From Knoxdaviesia capensis (taxonomy: Eukaryota; Ascomycota; Sordariomycetes; Microascales; Gondwanamycetaceae), in assembly GCA_001510575.1 (NCBI GenBank), contig LNGK01000006.1:2227565-2291564 (forward strand): 64,000 nucleotides of DNA. The letters are read 5' to 3'. The notes under the pieces are model-generated. The model ran no database searches. It saw only the letters and a program-made list of their open reading frames with translations, and was not told where the DNA came from. A program made the position numbers and the translations under genes. Positions 45,523 through 55,666 of this stretch are shown piece after piece (the first letter of the stretch is position 1; each line of letters starts with the position of its first letter).

Positions 45523-48253
45523 CTATACATGTCCAAGAGGCATTGTACTCGGACCGTATACATAGGAGAGACGTCTGTTTTAGCGGTTTCCCCTGGCCCT
45601 AGGCCTTGCTGCGTCTCGGGGTCCCTTTAGGGAGAGGGGTTTGCCTTATTTCGTATTTCGAGGGCTCGGGTGTGCGTGTGGGTCTTGGGGCTGGAGGCGG
45701 CGTGCATTGCTGTCGACATTCCTGCACGCTGATGGGTGTGGGTGTAGAGGAGTTGGCCACGCAGGGAAGGAGAAGAGAGTGTGCCCTCACCGTGGGACTT
45801 TGTTGAGATCTCGGGATACAGGTGTCCATATAGTACTACAGTATGTGCCTCACACATATGGCATACCCTACGCCTAGTCTGAATGTCGTTGTCTGTCTCC
45901 TGGGAAGCTTTGCCCCGCATATCTAACCTAACCACATGCAGTCTGTCAATGTCCAGTCCTTGTCCGGGCATGCGGATGGAATTTTCTCCTTTCTGTTTTT
46001 TTGGGGGGGTTGTTCAAAGTGTGTTAGCTACGGCTAAACCCTAAGCTCATGCAACATCTGGACGACATATGGTCGATCGCCAAACGCCCCGGTGCTGTTC
46101 TGTGCTGGGCTGGTTGGACTGGGCCGTGTTTGGCCGGGAGAAGCCAGGGCGTCCGGCGGACGCTGCGAAGTTTCCCCGGCCGCGAAGATGTCACGTCCGC
46201 CCCCTTCCCCCCGGGAGGGGGCCCACCTCGCTCCCAGCAGATACCGGGTCTTCTCCGGCGACGGCGGTGTGCGACAGGACATCCAGCCCCGATATCAGTC
46301 GGAGGGAGCCCCTCGGGGGTAACTCTTCAGGAGTTCTCCCGCATCTCCTGCTGGCCCCGGAGGGAGAGCGGTGAACCCACCACCACCCTGGGGCAGACCA
46401 GACGGGTTTGGTTGCTTGTCTTGGGGAAGATCGACGGCGGGCGGCTGTTATCGCCCGTCCGGTGGTTTCGTGGGCGGTTCTCCTCTCTCTCTCTCTCGGT
46501 TACCGTGCACATTCATGAGGCTCGTCTTCCCGGCGTCTGCCACACGTACAGGGCGGAAAGCATGCGCCAGCTAGAGGCGTGAGAGTATCTAGTTCTGAGC
46601 GGTTCACCCGGGAGTTTCCAAGCAAACAGAGAGGTGAGAAACCAGAGGTGTCGTTAGGGGTTCTTTGCTCTCTCTCTTTCTCCGTTGGAATGTGCCTGAC
46701 GCGCTCCCTTTTCTTGGATGTCTCGGGCTGCCTTACCGAGAATGGGAAACACATGGGCAAAGTACCTCCCTCCAGCCCAAACGGAGGGAGAGATACATCC
46801 CTACACACAGAGAGATACCCAGAAAGAAGCAGAGACGCCGCCATACCCGCCCCGCGATGGTTGTCCCGGCCCGGATACACACTGCCCGAGCATCCTTTCG
46901 GCCTCGCTGGGTGGCGATGTCCCTGAACACGCTTCCCACGTTCATTTCCACGACGGACTGTCGCCCAAGATACCGACCCTCTCGATTTTGCTCTTATCCT
47001 TTTTTTTTTTTTTGGTTTCTGCGTCCCGCAACAGGGAACCCGATTGAAGAGCCGACCGGGTTCCTTGTGCGGGAGAGTACATCTGCGGTTCCTAGGTAAC
47101 GGCGTGGGTTTCCCCCCACCTCATAGACTCACCCCGACGTATCGTTCGCCTAACACATTCCTCTTCCGGACCCAAGGCGGCGGGATTTCTCGTCCCCCTC
47201 GGCCTCTTTCTCGCGCGTCCGTCGAAGATGGAATCGTGGGATGGCGTGTGTGTGTGGGTGTGCTAGCCAGGGTCAATCCCGACCAGCAGACAAAAGCAGA
47301 GTCCCGCTCGAGAGATGCTCCGGGAAAGGGACACACGGGTTTTGGAGGGGGGAGTGCGGCCGGCGTGAGAAATTCACGCGTGGGCCACACACACGCAGAC
47401 ATACACGCTCGGAACAGTGGGGGTTCATCGATAGAAAAAAGATGAAAAGTTTTCCCTGCTCTCGCTTTCTTCTAGGCTCTGGCTTCTTCCGCGTGCTTGG
47501 CTTCTCTGCTCTGCTCTCGCGAGTATGTGTGTGGCTGACGTTGTTAATCCCTCACAGGGCGGCCGTCGGCTTCGCGGGAAGGGAGGATCTGCCGCACACA
47601 CACACACACGCGCGCGCGATGATTCGGAGTCCCGTACGCCCTGCTTCTTACTCTCCTCCCTATATCCCGGGCCGAGTGCCGGGAGAAACACACTTATGGA
47701 TATATATGTGGACAAGATTTAGCGCCATCGTCGGAAAATCCAGATATATCCACTCTCCCCTCTAGTGGCAGGACGGCTTCATCTCGTCTTCGGTATCCGG
47801 CGTGCTTCATCTCCGGAGCCCCTTACATACAGCCATTACTCACAGGACGCTTCAGAACAAGAACGAAGTGTCCCCCCTTTTTTTTCTTCTCTTCTCCCTG
47901 TCAGACATCCGCTGCGAAGCCCAGACCACTGGATCTGCGCCCGCGTCACTGGTCTCTTAGGTCTTTTTCCGGGAATCTTGGACATCTCCGGCGAGCTGAA
48001 CCCGGGCTCGTAGCTCAAGAAAGGAACAGGAAAAAAAATACTTCATCTATATGTAATATATACGCAACCCCACATCATCGCCACTCTAGTTGATAGTTCC
48101 TCCCACACGCGCATCGCGAGACGTGTGTTCCTTGCCAGTTCCTGCCCGGCGCAGCCCAGCGAGCCGGCACGTTGCCTCCGCGCACGGCTCCCGTCGGATG
48201 TCACCGAACACTCCGCCGGTGCGTTCTAGAAATCTCCGCTGTTCTTGTTCCTG

Positions 48254-48282
48254 CTGTGTATGTGTATGTGTGTGTGTGTGTG
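48254..48282. repeat. (TG)n microsatellite
   Basis: TG run of about 14 units, interrupted twice by TA. Confidence 0.9.
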
Positions 48283-48476
48283 GGTCTTCGTAGTGCATGC
48301 GATCTAAAATAACGAAGAACGAAAGAAAGAAACCGTCGCCACAGGGCTACGCTACCACCCACAACAGCAATTTCTCTCTCGTAAAGTCCCGCCGAGATAT
48401 CGCACACTTCGCATCCACCTCCACCGTGCAGCACCGCGAACCTAACTTCACTTGTCGGCCGTTCACTTCCTTGATC

Positions 48477-48478
48477 TT

Positions 48479-48511
<33 letters not shown>
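48477..48511. repeat. T22A13 inverted homopolymer
   Basis: Twenty-two T followed directly by thirteen A, which can fold as a hairpin of 13 A-T pairs. It lies in gene-free DNA just after a pyrimidine-rich block. Confidence 0.9.
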
Positions 48512-50359
48512 GCCGTACGCCGGGTCCCCTGGTCTGGCTGTTCCTGGACGGCGCGACAAGCTAGACATACAGCCCAGCGCCGGCTGCGAGAGACACGCCG
48601 GGATGCCAGCCCCGGGAAGGTGGCTCCCGAAGCTGTTTGCGCTCATTCTGTTCCCTTTTGCTCTCCAGTGTTCGAGGACTGCCTCTTGGCTGGACGCCCC
48701 CCACCCCCAAGAGCCTTGGGAGAGCTCCATCGCAGACACTCACGAATAACACGCTCTCGTATCGGGGACTTTTGGACACACATGCCGCATGCAGAAAGGC
48801 GGTGGTGTCGGAAAGTCCAGCGAGAGCGGGACTACGGCGCGGCTAGGAACCTAAAGGCGTACAGAGATTTTCTTTTGGTGTCTTTTCCGTTTTTGCCGCG
48901 GGGTGGTTGGTGATATGAGACGTTCTGATTAGTATCAGTCAACACGAACAAAGTGCCTGCCGGCGTGGAAGAACGAGTGGTGCGTTGCGAGCTAGGGCTC
49001 GGCAGACAAATACCCGGACCGGCGAGTAGAACGCGCCCTATCATCAACTCGATTACAAGAGCGCTTTATCACCCGTAGTAGCTGCGTATCTCTCTCTACG
49101 CACCTCGCGCTCGCATCCGGGAATAATGGAATCCTCCCCTGATGCTTGTTATCGCGCTTCGTCTTCGTCTTCTTCTTTTGTCGTTTTTCCAGCCTGCGTC
49201 TCGAACATAACATGGACCGCCTTCCCAAACACTCCAACTCGGAGAAATATCCACCACACCTTCTCCCCGTACAGTTCTCCGCCGGGCCAGGTTCGTGACA
49301 CCAGAAGCGTACCGCCGGCACACCCACGGACAGAACACCGAAGCCCCTCCGAGAGACCAGGAGGTCCAGACCCGGCCTCGGGCGTCAATCCCGCCGACCG
49401 TGGTCCAGATCCCCGCATCGGGCTTGCGGCTCGGCCTCAAGCCCTGCGTGTCCCGAGCCGGGAGACCGTTCGTGAAGAGCTGACCACATCCAGAAACACC
49501 CACAGTCGGTAAGTTGTGCCTTTCAGTGCTCCCAAATACCCCCCTCAGCCCAATGGCCCCAGACTTTCATCTGAAGACCGCTCAGATCCCCCCCTTCGAT
49601 GGCCCGAGGCTGTCTTGTCTGTGCACTACCCGCGATATCTGCCAGAACCTCGATCCGCTCCGTCGGGTCCACCCCGTCAACCCATCTCCACATGCACATT
49701 CACACACACGCGTCGTCCCGCCTACTCTCGGCTCTGTGGTATCATGATACGTCCAAGTTGGCCTGACTGGGTACAGCTCACAGCAAGACACAGGCTCCTC
49801 AAATTCATCGGGCTGGTGTATATATGGCATGGCGCCGGACAAAAGCGGAAAACGCAAACTATCCCACGTTCTACAACTATCGTACACTGCACATCCAGCC
49901 CAAACCTCGCAAACCTCCACTCGGCATGTCAACATCCCCCATAAGAAACAACGTCACTCAATCTCTTTCCCTGTCATATACAAAAGGGTGGATGGAAGAT
50001 GGAGCAAGTGGCAAGCAGGAAATAGCAAATTAAATCAACGAGGGGAAACAATTCATCATTCAAAAGCGGACGAAAACAACAAAACTCCTGAGCACCACCA
50101 CCCTGATCCCATGTCAAACCCACTTGAGAAAAACGAAAAAACCAAGTACATCGCGACAAAAATATCGTAAAGGAAGGAGATTACAAACAAACAAACGATG
50201 TACCGCCTTTTATGGAACGCCGTTGGGATAATGGAATCGTTTAACTAGATTAACTAGTAGAAAGCAAGGTTTAAAGCAAAGGAGTGTATCAAACTCGCAA
50301 AAAAAAAAGGGGAAAGGACAACTCGGGAATGACGGTCAACCTCTGTCACCAGATGGCAT

Positions 50360-50563
50360 TTACTTCAGAGCCGACCGGGAAGGCTTGCGGGCGGGCTTGC
50401 GGCAGCGCGCAGTGCTGGCGGCTGAGCGAGGCTTGGGGGCGGAGGCGGCAGCGGCCTGGGCCGTCATCACCTCCTCCCACAAAGCCTCGCTATCGGGGCC
50501 GTCCCGGAACAGCAGCTGCTCCTGATCAGGCTCCTCCTCCAGCCAGCTGCACAGATGAGACAT
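50360..50563 (-). CDS. 67-codon frame directly behind iws1, in the same frame
   Basis: The frame starts MSHLCSWLEEEPDQEQLLFR and ends RKPSRSALK. Its ATG is 27 nt after the iws1 TAG, and those 27 nt are nine sense codons in the same frame, so 76 codons are open behind one stop. The first half is acidic with a WLEEE...ALWEEV pattern; the second half is Ala- and Lys/Arg-rich. The GC-rich coding-like composition ends sharply at the TAA at 50,362-50,360. It may be a C-terminal extension of Iws1 made by stop-codon readthrough, a second cistron on the same mRNA, or a chance open frame in a GC-rich 3' UTR. I do not recognise a family. Confidence 0.4.
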   Translation of the reverse strand: MSHLCSWLEEEPDQEQLLFRDGPDSEALWEEVMTAQAAAASAPKPRSAASTARCRKPARKPSRSALK

Positions 50564-50590
50564 CTTGGCAAATTTCGCGGTTTTTCCGTC

Positions 50591-52011
50591 CTAGCGGCGT
50601 GTCTTCGAAGTGATGCGCTTGAAAGTCTCATAGCCCGAGGAGCCGGGGGGCTTGTGGCTGTCCCCGGCCGCATTGGGGTTGAAGGTGCTGACTGGAGCAA
50701 TCGAGTAGCTCTGCGGGTGGTCGGTAAGGCGAGCGCGGCCGCCGCTGAGGTCGGGCGGGGCAAGGTCACGCTCACGCTGCATGACAAAGGAAGCAAGCGT
50801 TGACTTCTTGGAGATGGTGGGCAGCTGCGAGCTGCTCTGCTGCTGGGCGATTCTGGCAGCACTAGAGGGCAAGAGAATATGATGTTAGTATATATAAGGC
50901 AGTAGTAGGGGGGGAAATAACCGAGTCAAAACAAAAACATACTTGTGATCGAATTCGCGAGTCTCAATCATGCGCTTGCGGTAATCATCGGTGCGGCGGA
51001 GCAGGGGGCGGCTCCAGTTTCCAATCAGCTTCTCGGCGCTGCGCTTGATATGAGGCTCCGGCTGCTTCGACTTGGTGTAGTAGATCATCAGCTTTCCGAG
51101 ACCGCTAGACAGCAGGGCCTCCTTGCCAATTTGCAGACGCTGAAGAACAGCAAAAAGCTCCTTCTGGATGTTGTAGGCCGGGAGGCTGCCGTCGGAGAGG
51201 GGCTCCAGGAAGTATCGGACGGCGCGAAGGAAATCGGTATCGGGATCGACAATGGCCGACTGGGCGGCATCCCGGTTAATTATGGCCATAACCTTGGGGA
51301 GAAGCAGAAGCTTCTTGGTAGCAGGGCGTCCAGCCTCGCGCGACTCGTTATCAGCCTGGCAGGCATTCTCCATTTCGACCTGGAGCTCTCTGATCTCGTC
51401 ATCAAGGGCATCATCAAGATCCTAAAAGCCGAAAAAGCCGAGCTTTAGCAACAGGCACGTATAGGCAAAGGAAAAACAAACAAAGCATCATGACTCACCT
51501 CCTCATCCTTCTTCTTGCGGCGACGGTTGGAGCTGGTCTTGACGTTCGCAAACTCTCTCTCCAGAATCTTGCGGCGGATCTGATCTTTAGTAAGCACTTC
51601 GGTGGGCATCTCGTCATCCGACTTGGGCGACGAAGGGCGGGTACCACCAGCGCTGGCAGAGCCAGACTTGCGCGCAGCCTTGCGCGGCTTATCAGTATCG
51701 ACATCCTCATTGGCGCGACGCTTAGTCTGCTCGCGGCGACGCTCCTTGGGCTTCTTGGCTCCGGCGCCAGTATCAGTTCCAGCAGGCTTGCGGCGGGCAG
51801 CCTTCAGAGTGCGAGCAACATCATCGTCGATGGTAACCGCAGGTCGATCCTCAATATCGGCGGTGTCGGGATCGTAGTCGTCAACAAGGTTCTCGTCAAC
51901 CTCGGAAAGACCATCATGGTCATCAGCAATGCTGTGGCTGTCGTCAACATCGGATTTGTTGCGACCGGCGTCGGAAGCGGCCGGCGAACCGGACGGGCTA
52001 GAGGCAGGCAT
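50591..52011 (-). CDS. iws1: Transcription elongation factor Iws1/Spn1 (three exons)
   Basis: Exons are 52,011-51,499, 51,421-50,943 and 50,861-50,591, giving 420 residues, usual for fungal Iws1. Intron 1 (77 nt) has donor GTGAGT and acceptor TTTTAG in phase 0; intron 2 (81 nt) has donor GTATGT, a TACTAAC branch and acceptor CTCTAG in phase 2. Iws1 binds Spt6 and histones with elongating RNA polymerase II in the nucleus and helps mRNA processing and export. The N-terminal 170 residues are acidic, Ser- and Lys/Arg-rich and probably disordered, as in the family. Residues about 209-311 are the conserved TFIIS N-terminal-type helical bundle: LLPKVMAIIN, FLEPLSDGSLPAYNIQKELF, GLGKLMIYYTKSK and LIGNWSRPLL are diagnostic. 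The C-terminus ends with FKRITSKTRR. The ATG at 52,011 is the first in frame. The gene is divergent from brr6 with a 1.8-kb shared interval. A single TAG separates it from 76 more open codons. Confidence 0.95.
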
Positions 52012-52846
52012 TTCGAGGATCAATGAAGGTGAACAAGTCGAAGTGGAGTTGAAAACGAATTAAAGGAGTCGATATCAATTAATGATGAGCAGTGTTGGTG
52101 AGTTATCGATGCTCGATAAGAGTGTTGATCAATTGATGATGTCGAATTGAAGATGGTGTCGGGGGATGAAGAGTTCAAGGTGGAAGGCGGAAAAAGAGTG
52201 AAGGTGGAAAATGGTGGTGGGAGGAAAAAGTCGAGAGTCGACAGTGGAAAAACGAAGGTTGTCGAAAAAAAGAGGTTGTGGGAAAACAATGTTGCGGGAA
52301 AGAAGGAGGTGGTCGAAAAAGATGATGCGGAAAAAAGAGGTTGAAGGAGGGAAAAAAAGTTGGGAGAGGAAGAAAGTTGGAGGAAGAAAAGAGGAAGAGG
52401 AAGAAAAGAAGAGGAAAGAAATGGCAGTCGAAAAAAAAATGCCGACTGGATAAGAGAAAAAAGTCGTATCACACGTGATGCGTGATAGGACAAACGAGTT
52501 ACGAACGGAAGGAGCACCCAACCAGTACAAGCAACGCGCCTTCCAAACGGAGACGTTTGCCGGAACGGGTTCTTTGTCTGACTGACGATGTTTCTGTGCG
52601 TGAGAGATTAGGAAATCAGCAGTAAAAATACAAAGTCCTAAGAAGCCGAGGGATCGATGGTGGGATCGTGGGTGCGGAAGAGAGAGAAAAGTTAGGAAGT
52701 TGGATGAAAAATGAAGCTATCACGAAGAAGTGTTAGACCAGAAAATGCGATGTCGTTGGCGATGCCTCGAAGAGCGTGTAAAAAGAGTATAGCCGGGGTT
52801 GTGCCGGGTGCCGATGTATAGCCGACTGGGCGGGTAAATCTGTGTT

Positions 52847-52865
52847 TATAGGGTTAAACCCTATA
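52847..52865. repeat. Inverted repeat with telobox-like arms
   Basis: TATAGGGTT, one A, then AACCCTATA: nine matching pairs around one base. Each arm carries an AGGGTT/AACCCT core like the telomere repeat. Confidence 0.8.
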
Positions 52866-53277
52866 CTCCACGGGACATCTTCGGCTCAGGCGGTTAACAA
52901 TGAGACGATGAGAGGGCATTGGGAAAATTCTGGTATCTCCGGCCGAATATTCTACAAAGGCAGTCGCTGTTGGTGTACAGTATTTTGTTCGCAGCCTACT
53001 GTATTCTACGAACTGGTGGACGTGGTGCACCATTTCGCGGAATCCCGGTCGACCATTTGATACACTAATACACCAGTTCGCCAAACAGCCCAGCCCTAAC
53101 CCTTATTCCACCATGTTCGTGAATGCATCGGTAGACAGGCACAACAGTCCCCAGACAAGAATCCTCAAGACCAGCATATCCAGTAGCTAAATAGAATTCG
53201 TCTACATTGGTGAACACTAATCTTCAGATGAGCCACACGTCCCTTCTCCCTTCCAAGTTCCATCCCCATCCCATAGA

Positions 53278-53288
53278 CCCTAACCCTA
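53278..53288 (+). promoter_or_regulatory. Telobox-like site
   Basis: CCCTAACCCTA, nearly two telomere-type units, with a related CCCTAACCCTT at 53,094-53,104. In fungi such sites often lie in promoters of growth-related genes; here both lie between iws1 and brr6. Confidence 0.4.
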
Positions 53289-53759
53289 GCTGAGTCAGCA
53301 CAGTTACACTCTCATCCCGTTTCTGGTTGCCCGCGACAACGAACGGAAAAATCAAACAGAGACCGGAAGGGTCGACGAAGCTGTCCACAAAAAAGTTCCT
53401 TGCAGTTGTTTTGAAACCCTACCATCAGATGTCAAGAGGAACAGACGACACTCTGCAACATTCCTGCATAGACCCTTGGACAGTATTGAAATTTCAGAGT
53501 CATAAACAAGTATCTGGCTTGTTATTGTTCTGGCAGTGTTTTTGGTTTAGGCTTTTCTTGGGTGTCCCTGTCTTTTTTCTCATCCCAGCTTCATATATCA
53601 CAGGGCTCTGCATTATCAAGCTCTGTTATTTTCCCTCCTCCTTTTCTTTTCTTTTTGTTTTCCATCAAACATCCACCTACTCAAGCTTTGCCCAGAGTCT
53701 TTGTTCTTGGTTCCTCTAGGCTCTATCTTCCTGATTGACTCTTCATCTGTTCACAAACT

Positions 53760-53788
53760 ATCATAGCTGCCATCATAGCTGCCATCAT
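53760..53788 (+). repeat. 12-bp tandem repeat before the brr6 start
   Basis: ATCATAGCTGCC twice and then ATCAT, ending 38 nt before the brr6 ATG, presumably inside the 5' UTR. It is followed by C10. Confidence 0.85.
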
Positions 53789-53826
53789 ATTGCCCCCCCC
53801 CCTTGCCCTTGAAAATCCTCATAGCC

Positions 53827-55666
53827 ATGGACCAACGAACCTTTGAGGGTCCCATGGACTGGGAATACAACGGCACTGGGCCAATGGACGTGACCAGTCC
53901 GTTCTCGCAGATCTCATCCCGCAACACCGGCCACAGTGGTACGTCACCGAACATACTTCACCATTCCCGCGCTTTCGTGCTGCGCCTGAAGGATCATCTA
54001 CTAACTGCGTTTCTGTTTGCACAGTCTTCTCGTCCTCACCGCTCAAGCCGTCCAGCCGCAGCGGCCCGACGGCCTCGACCTCCAACAACCCGTTCCTCAA
54101 CCTCCCGTCGTCGTCACGCAACCCGTTCGCTAACGGCACATCCGCCTCGTTTAGCGCCGCCGACTCGCCGACTAAGCCTCTACCGCCGCTGCCGCGCTAC
54201 ACCGGCGTCGGATCGACCCCGTTTTCCCAGCGGCCGTCGTCTCAGATGAGCGCCGGCACCACAGCTACACCGTTCCGCAACCTCAACCCAGCGTTTGCGA
54301 CGCCGCGCCGCCCGCTTGACGAGCATATCTTCTCCGAGCAGAGCGGCGCTGAGTCCAGCCCTGCGCTGACGGAGGGCTCGGACGCCATGCCGGATACCCC
54401 CGGCACCGGGGCCGCCCCTGTGATCACCCCGTCGAAACACGACCGCCGCTACCGCATCCTCAAGCACGCGCAGTCGGCCTCTAAGCACATGTCGGGGAAG
54501 GGCGAGATCGCGCGCCCGCTCGGCAAGCGCCGCCGCGTACCCCACGAGGCGACGGGCAGCCGTTACCGTTCGGACGCCTCCTTTGACGAGTCGGACTCGG
54601 ACAACAGCAACAACAGCCGGCAGCTGGCCACGATGGCGCACAAGAAGTCGAAGAAGGGCGGCGACAGCGGCAGCGCAGACGCCACTTCGGGAGGGGCTGG
54701 CGGGCGCAGCTGGATCTCCGGCGTGTTCAGCGCCATGGAGGAGCACCCGAACGCGCCCGAGAACTTCCACCGCTGGATGCAAGTCGGCTTCAACCTGGTT
54801 ATCTGCTCGGGGCTGATCCTGCTGTGCTACCAGGTGGTTGGCGCGGTCAAGTCCGACCTGTACAAGGCGAACGCGGCGGCGCGCGCCCGCACGCTGGCGG
54901 AGATCCAGGAGTGCACAATGAACTTCCGCGAGAACAAGTGCGGCCAGGACGGCGGGCCGGTGCCGTACCTCAAGGAGCGGTGTGCCGATTGGGATAACTG
55001 CATGCAGCGCGATGCCGATGCGGTGATGAGCATCCGCGTGGTTATTAAGGAGATAGCCGAGATTGTGAATGAGTTCTCGGGCACCATGCACTGGAAATCC
55101 TGGGTATGTATTGCTTTGCCTCTGCCGACTTTTGACTCGTATCAACTGAAAAATGCTAACGAACTTTCGCTGTCTGAAAACTTCAGGTCTTTGTCATCGG
55201 AACCCTCTTCATCGGCATCGTGGCCGCCAACGTCTCGCTCTTCCGCGCCGCCCACGCCAAGCCCCCCATGGCATCGTTCGCATCGGCGCCCTCCGCCTCG
55301 ATGCCCGCCGCACCCTCAGCATCCGTCTTCTCCGGCCCGCCCGATCCGTCGCAGGGCTACATGTATGTGCCGCTGGGCACGCCCGGCCTGCGCCGCCACC
55401 ACACGATCGGCGCGCCGCCGTTCAGCGTCGCCGCATCGCTCACCGACGACGACGGCGAGGGGTCTGACACGGCCACACCGCCTCCGAAGGCGTCCCCGCA
55501 GAAAATGCTGCCGCCGCCGCCGGCCAACCCGTTCGCGGGTACACCGACAATCCCGCGCACGCCCGTATCGCGGCGGGCGAGCCCGGTCAAGTCGGTGGCC
55601 GGCGAGCGGTTGTTTGCGGCTACGCCGTCGGGCCGGCGCAGTCCGGTCAAGTTTGGTCGGCACTGA
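53827..55666 (+). CDS. brr6: Nuclear-envelope protein of the Brr6/Brl1 family (three exons)
   Basis: Exons are 53,827-53,938, 54,025-55,103 and 55,187-55,666, giving 556 residues. Intron 1 (86 nt) has donor GTACGT, a CTAAC branch and TTGCACAG in phase 1; intron 2 (83 nt) has donor GTATGT, branch TGCTAAC and CTTCAG in phase 0. Brr6/Brl1 proteins span the nuclear envelope and help insert nuclear pore complexes and control membrane lipid state. The N-terminus starts MDQRTFEGPMDWEY and is long, Ser/Pro-rich and probably disordered. Two membrane segments lie at about 291-312 (VGFNLVICSGLILLCYQVVG) and 398-416 (VFVIGTLFIGIVAANVSLF). Between them is the lumenal domain with the four family cysteines C334, C343, C357 and C363, expected to form two disulfides. 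The C-terminal 140 residues are Pro/Ser-rich. The ATG at 53,827 is the first in frame and has a good context. The gene is divergent from iws1. Confidence 0.95.

Larger units (their letters stand above)
41213..50359. other. Gene-free stretch, right of the gap
   Basis: No supported gene. It holds a 24-bp palindrome (41,374-41,397), an ATC-rich microsatellite (43,266-43,288), pyrimidine-rich blocks (43,600-43,750; 44,100-44,270; 48,360-48,500), a TATA-like box followed by overlapping TACAGTA/TACTGTA sites (45,491-45,522), a short interrupted palindrome around 46,150, a TG run (48,254-48,282) and T22A13 (48,477-48,511). Confidence 0.55.
52012..53826. promoter_or_regulatory. Divergent interval between iws1 and brr6
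   Basis: Next to iws1 the plus strand is purine-rich (52,140-52,440), so the iws1 leader is pyrimidine-rich. Next to brr6 the plus strand is C+T-rich (53,570-53,720). Between them are an inverted repeat of 9-bp arms TATAGGGTT/AACCCTATA (52,847-52,865), a TACAGTA and a TACTGTA 21 bp apart (52,976 and 52,997), telobox-like CCCTAACCC sites at 53,094 and 53,278, and a 12-bp tandem repeat just before the brr6 ATG. No gene is supported inside. Confidence 0.55.

Noticed and set aside
46049..46582. 177-codon plus-strand frame
   Set aside because: No domain or splice support; Arg/Pro/Gly content follows local GC.
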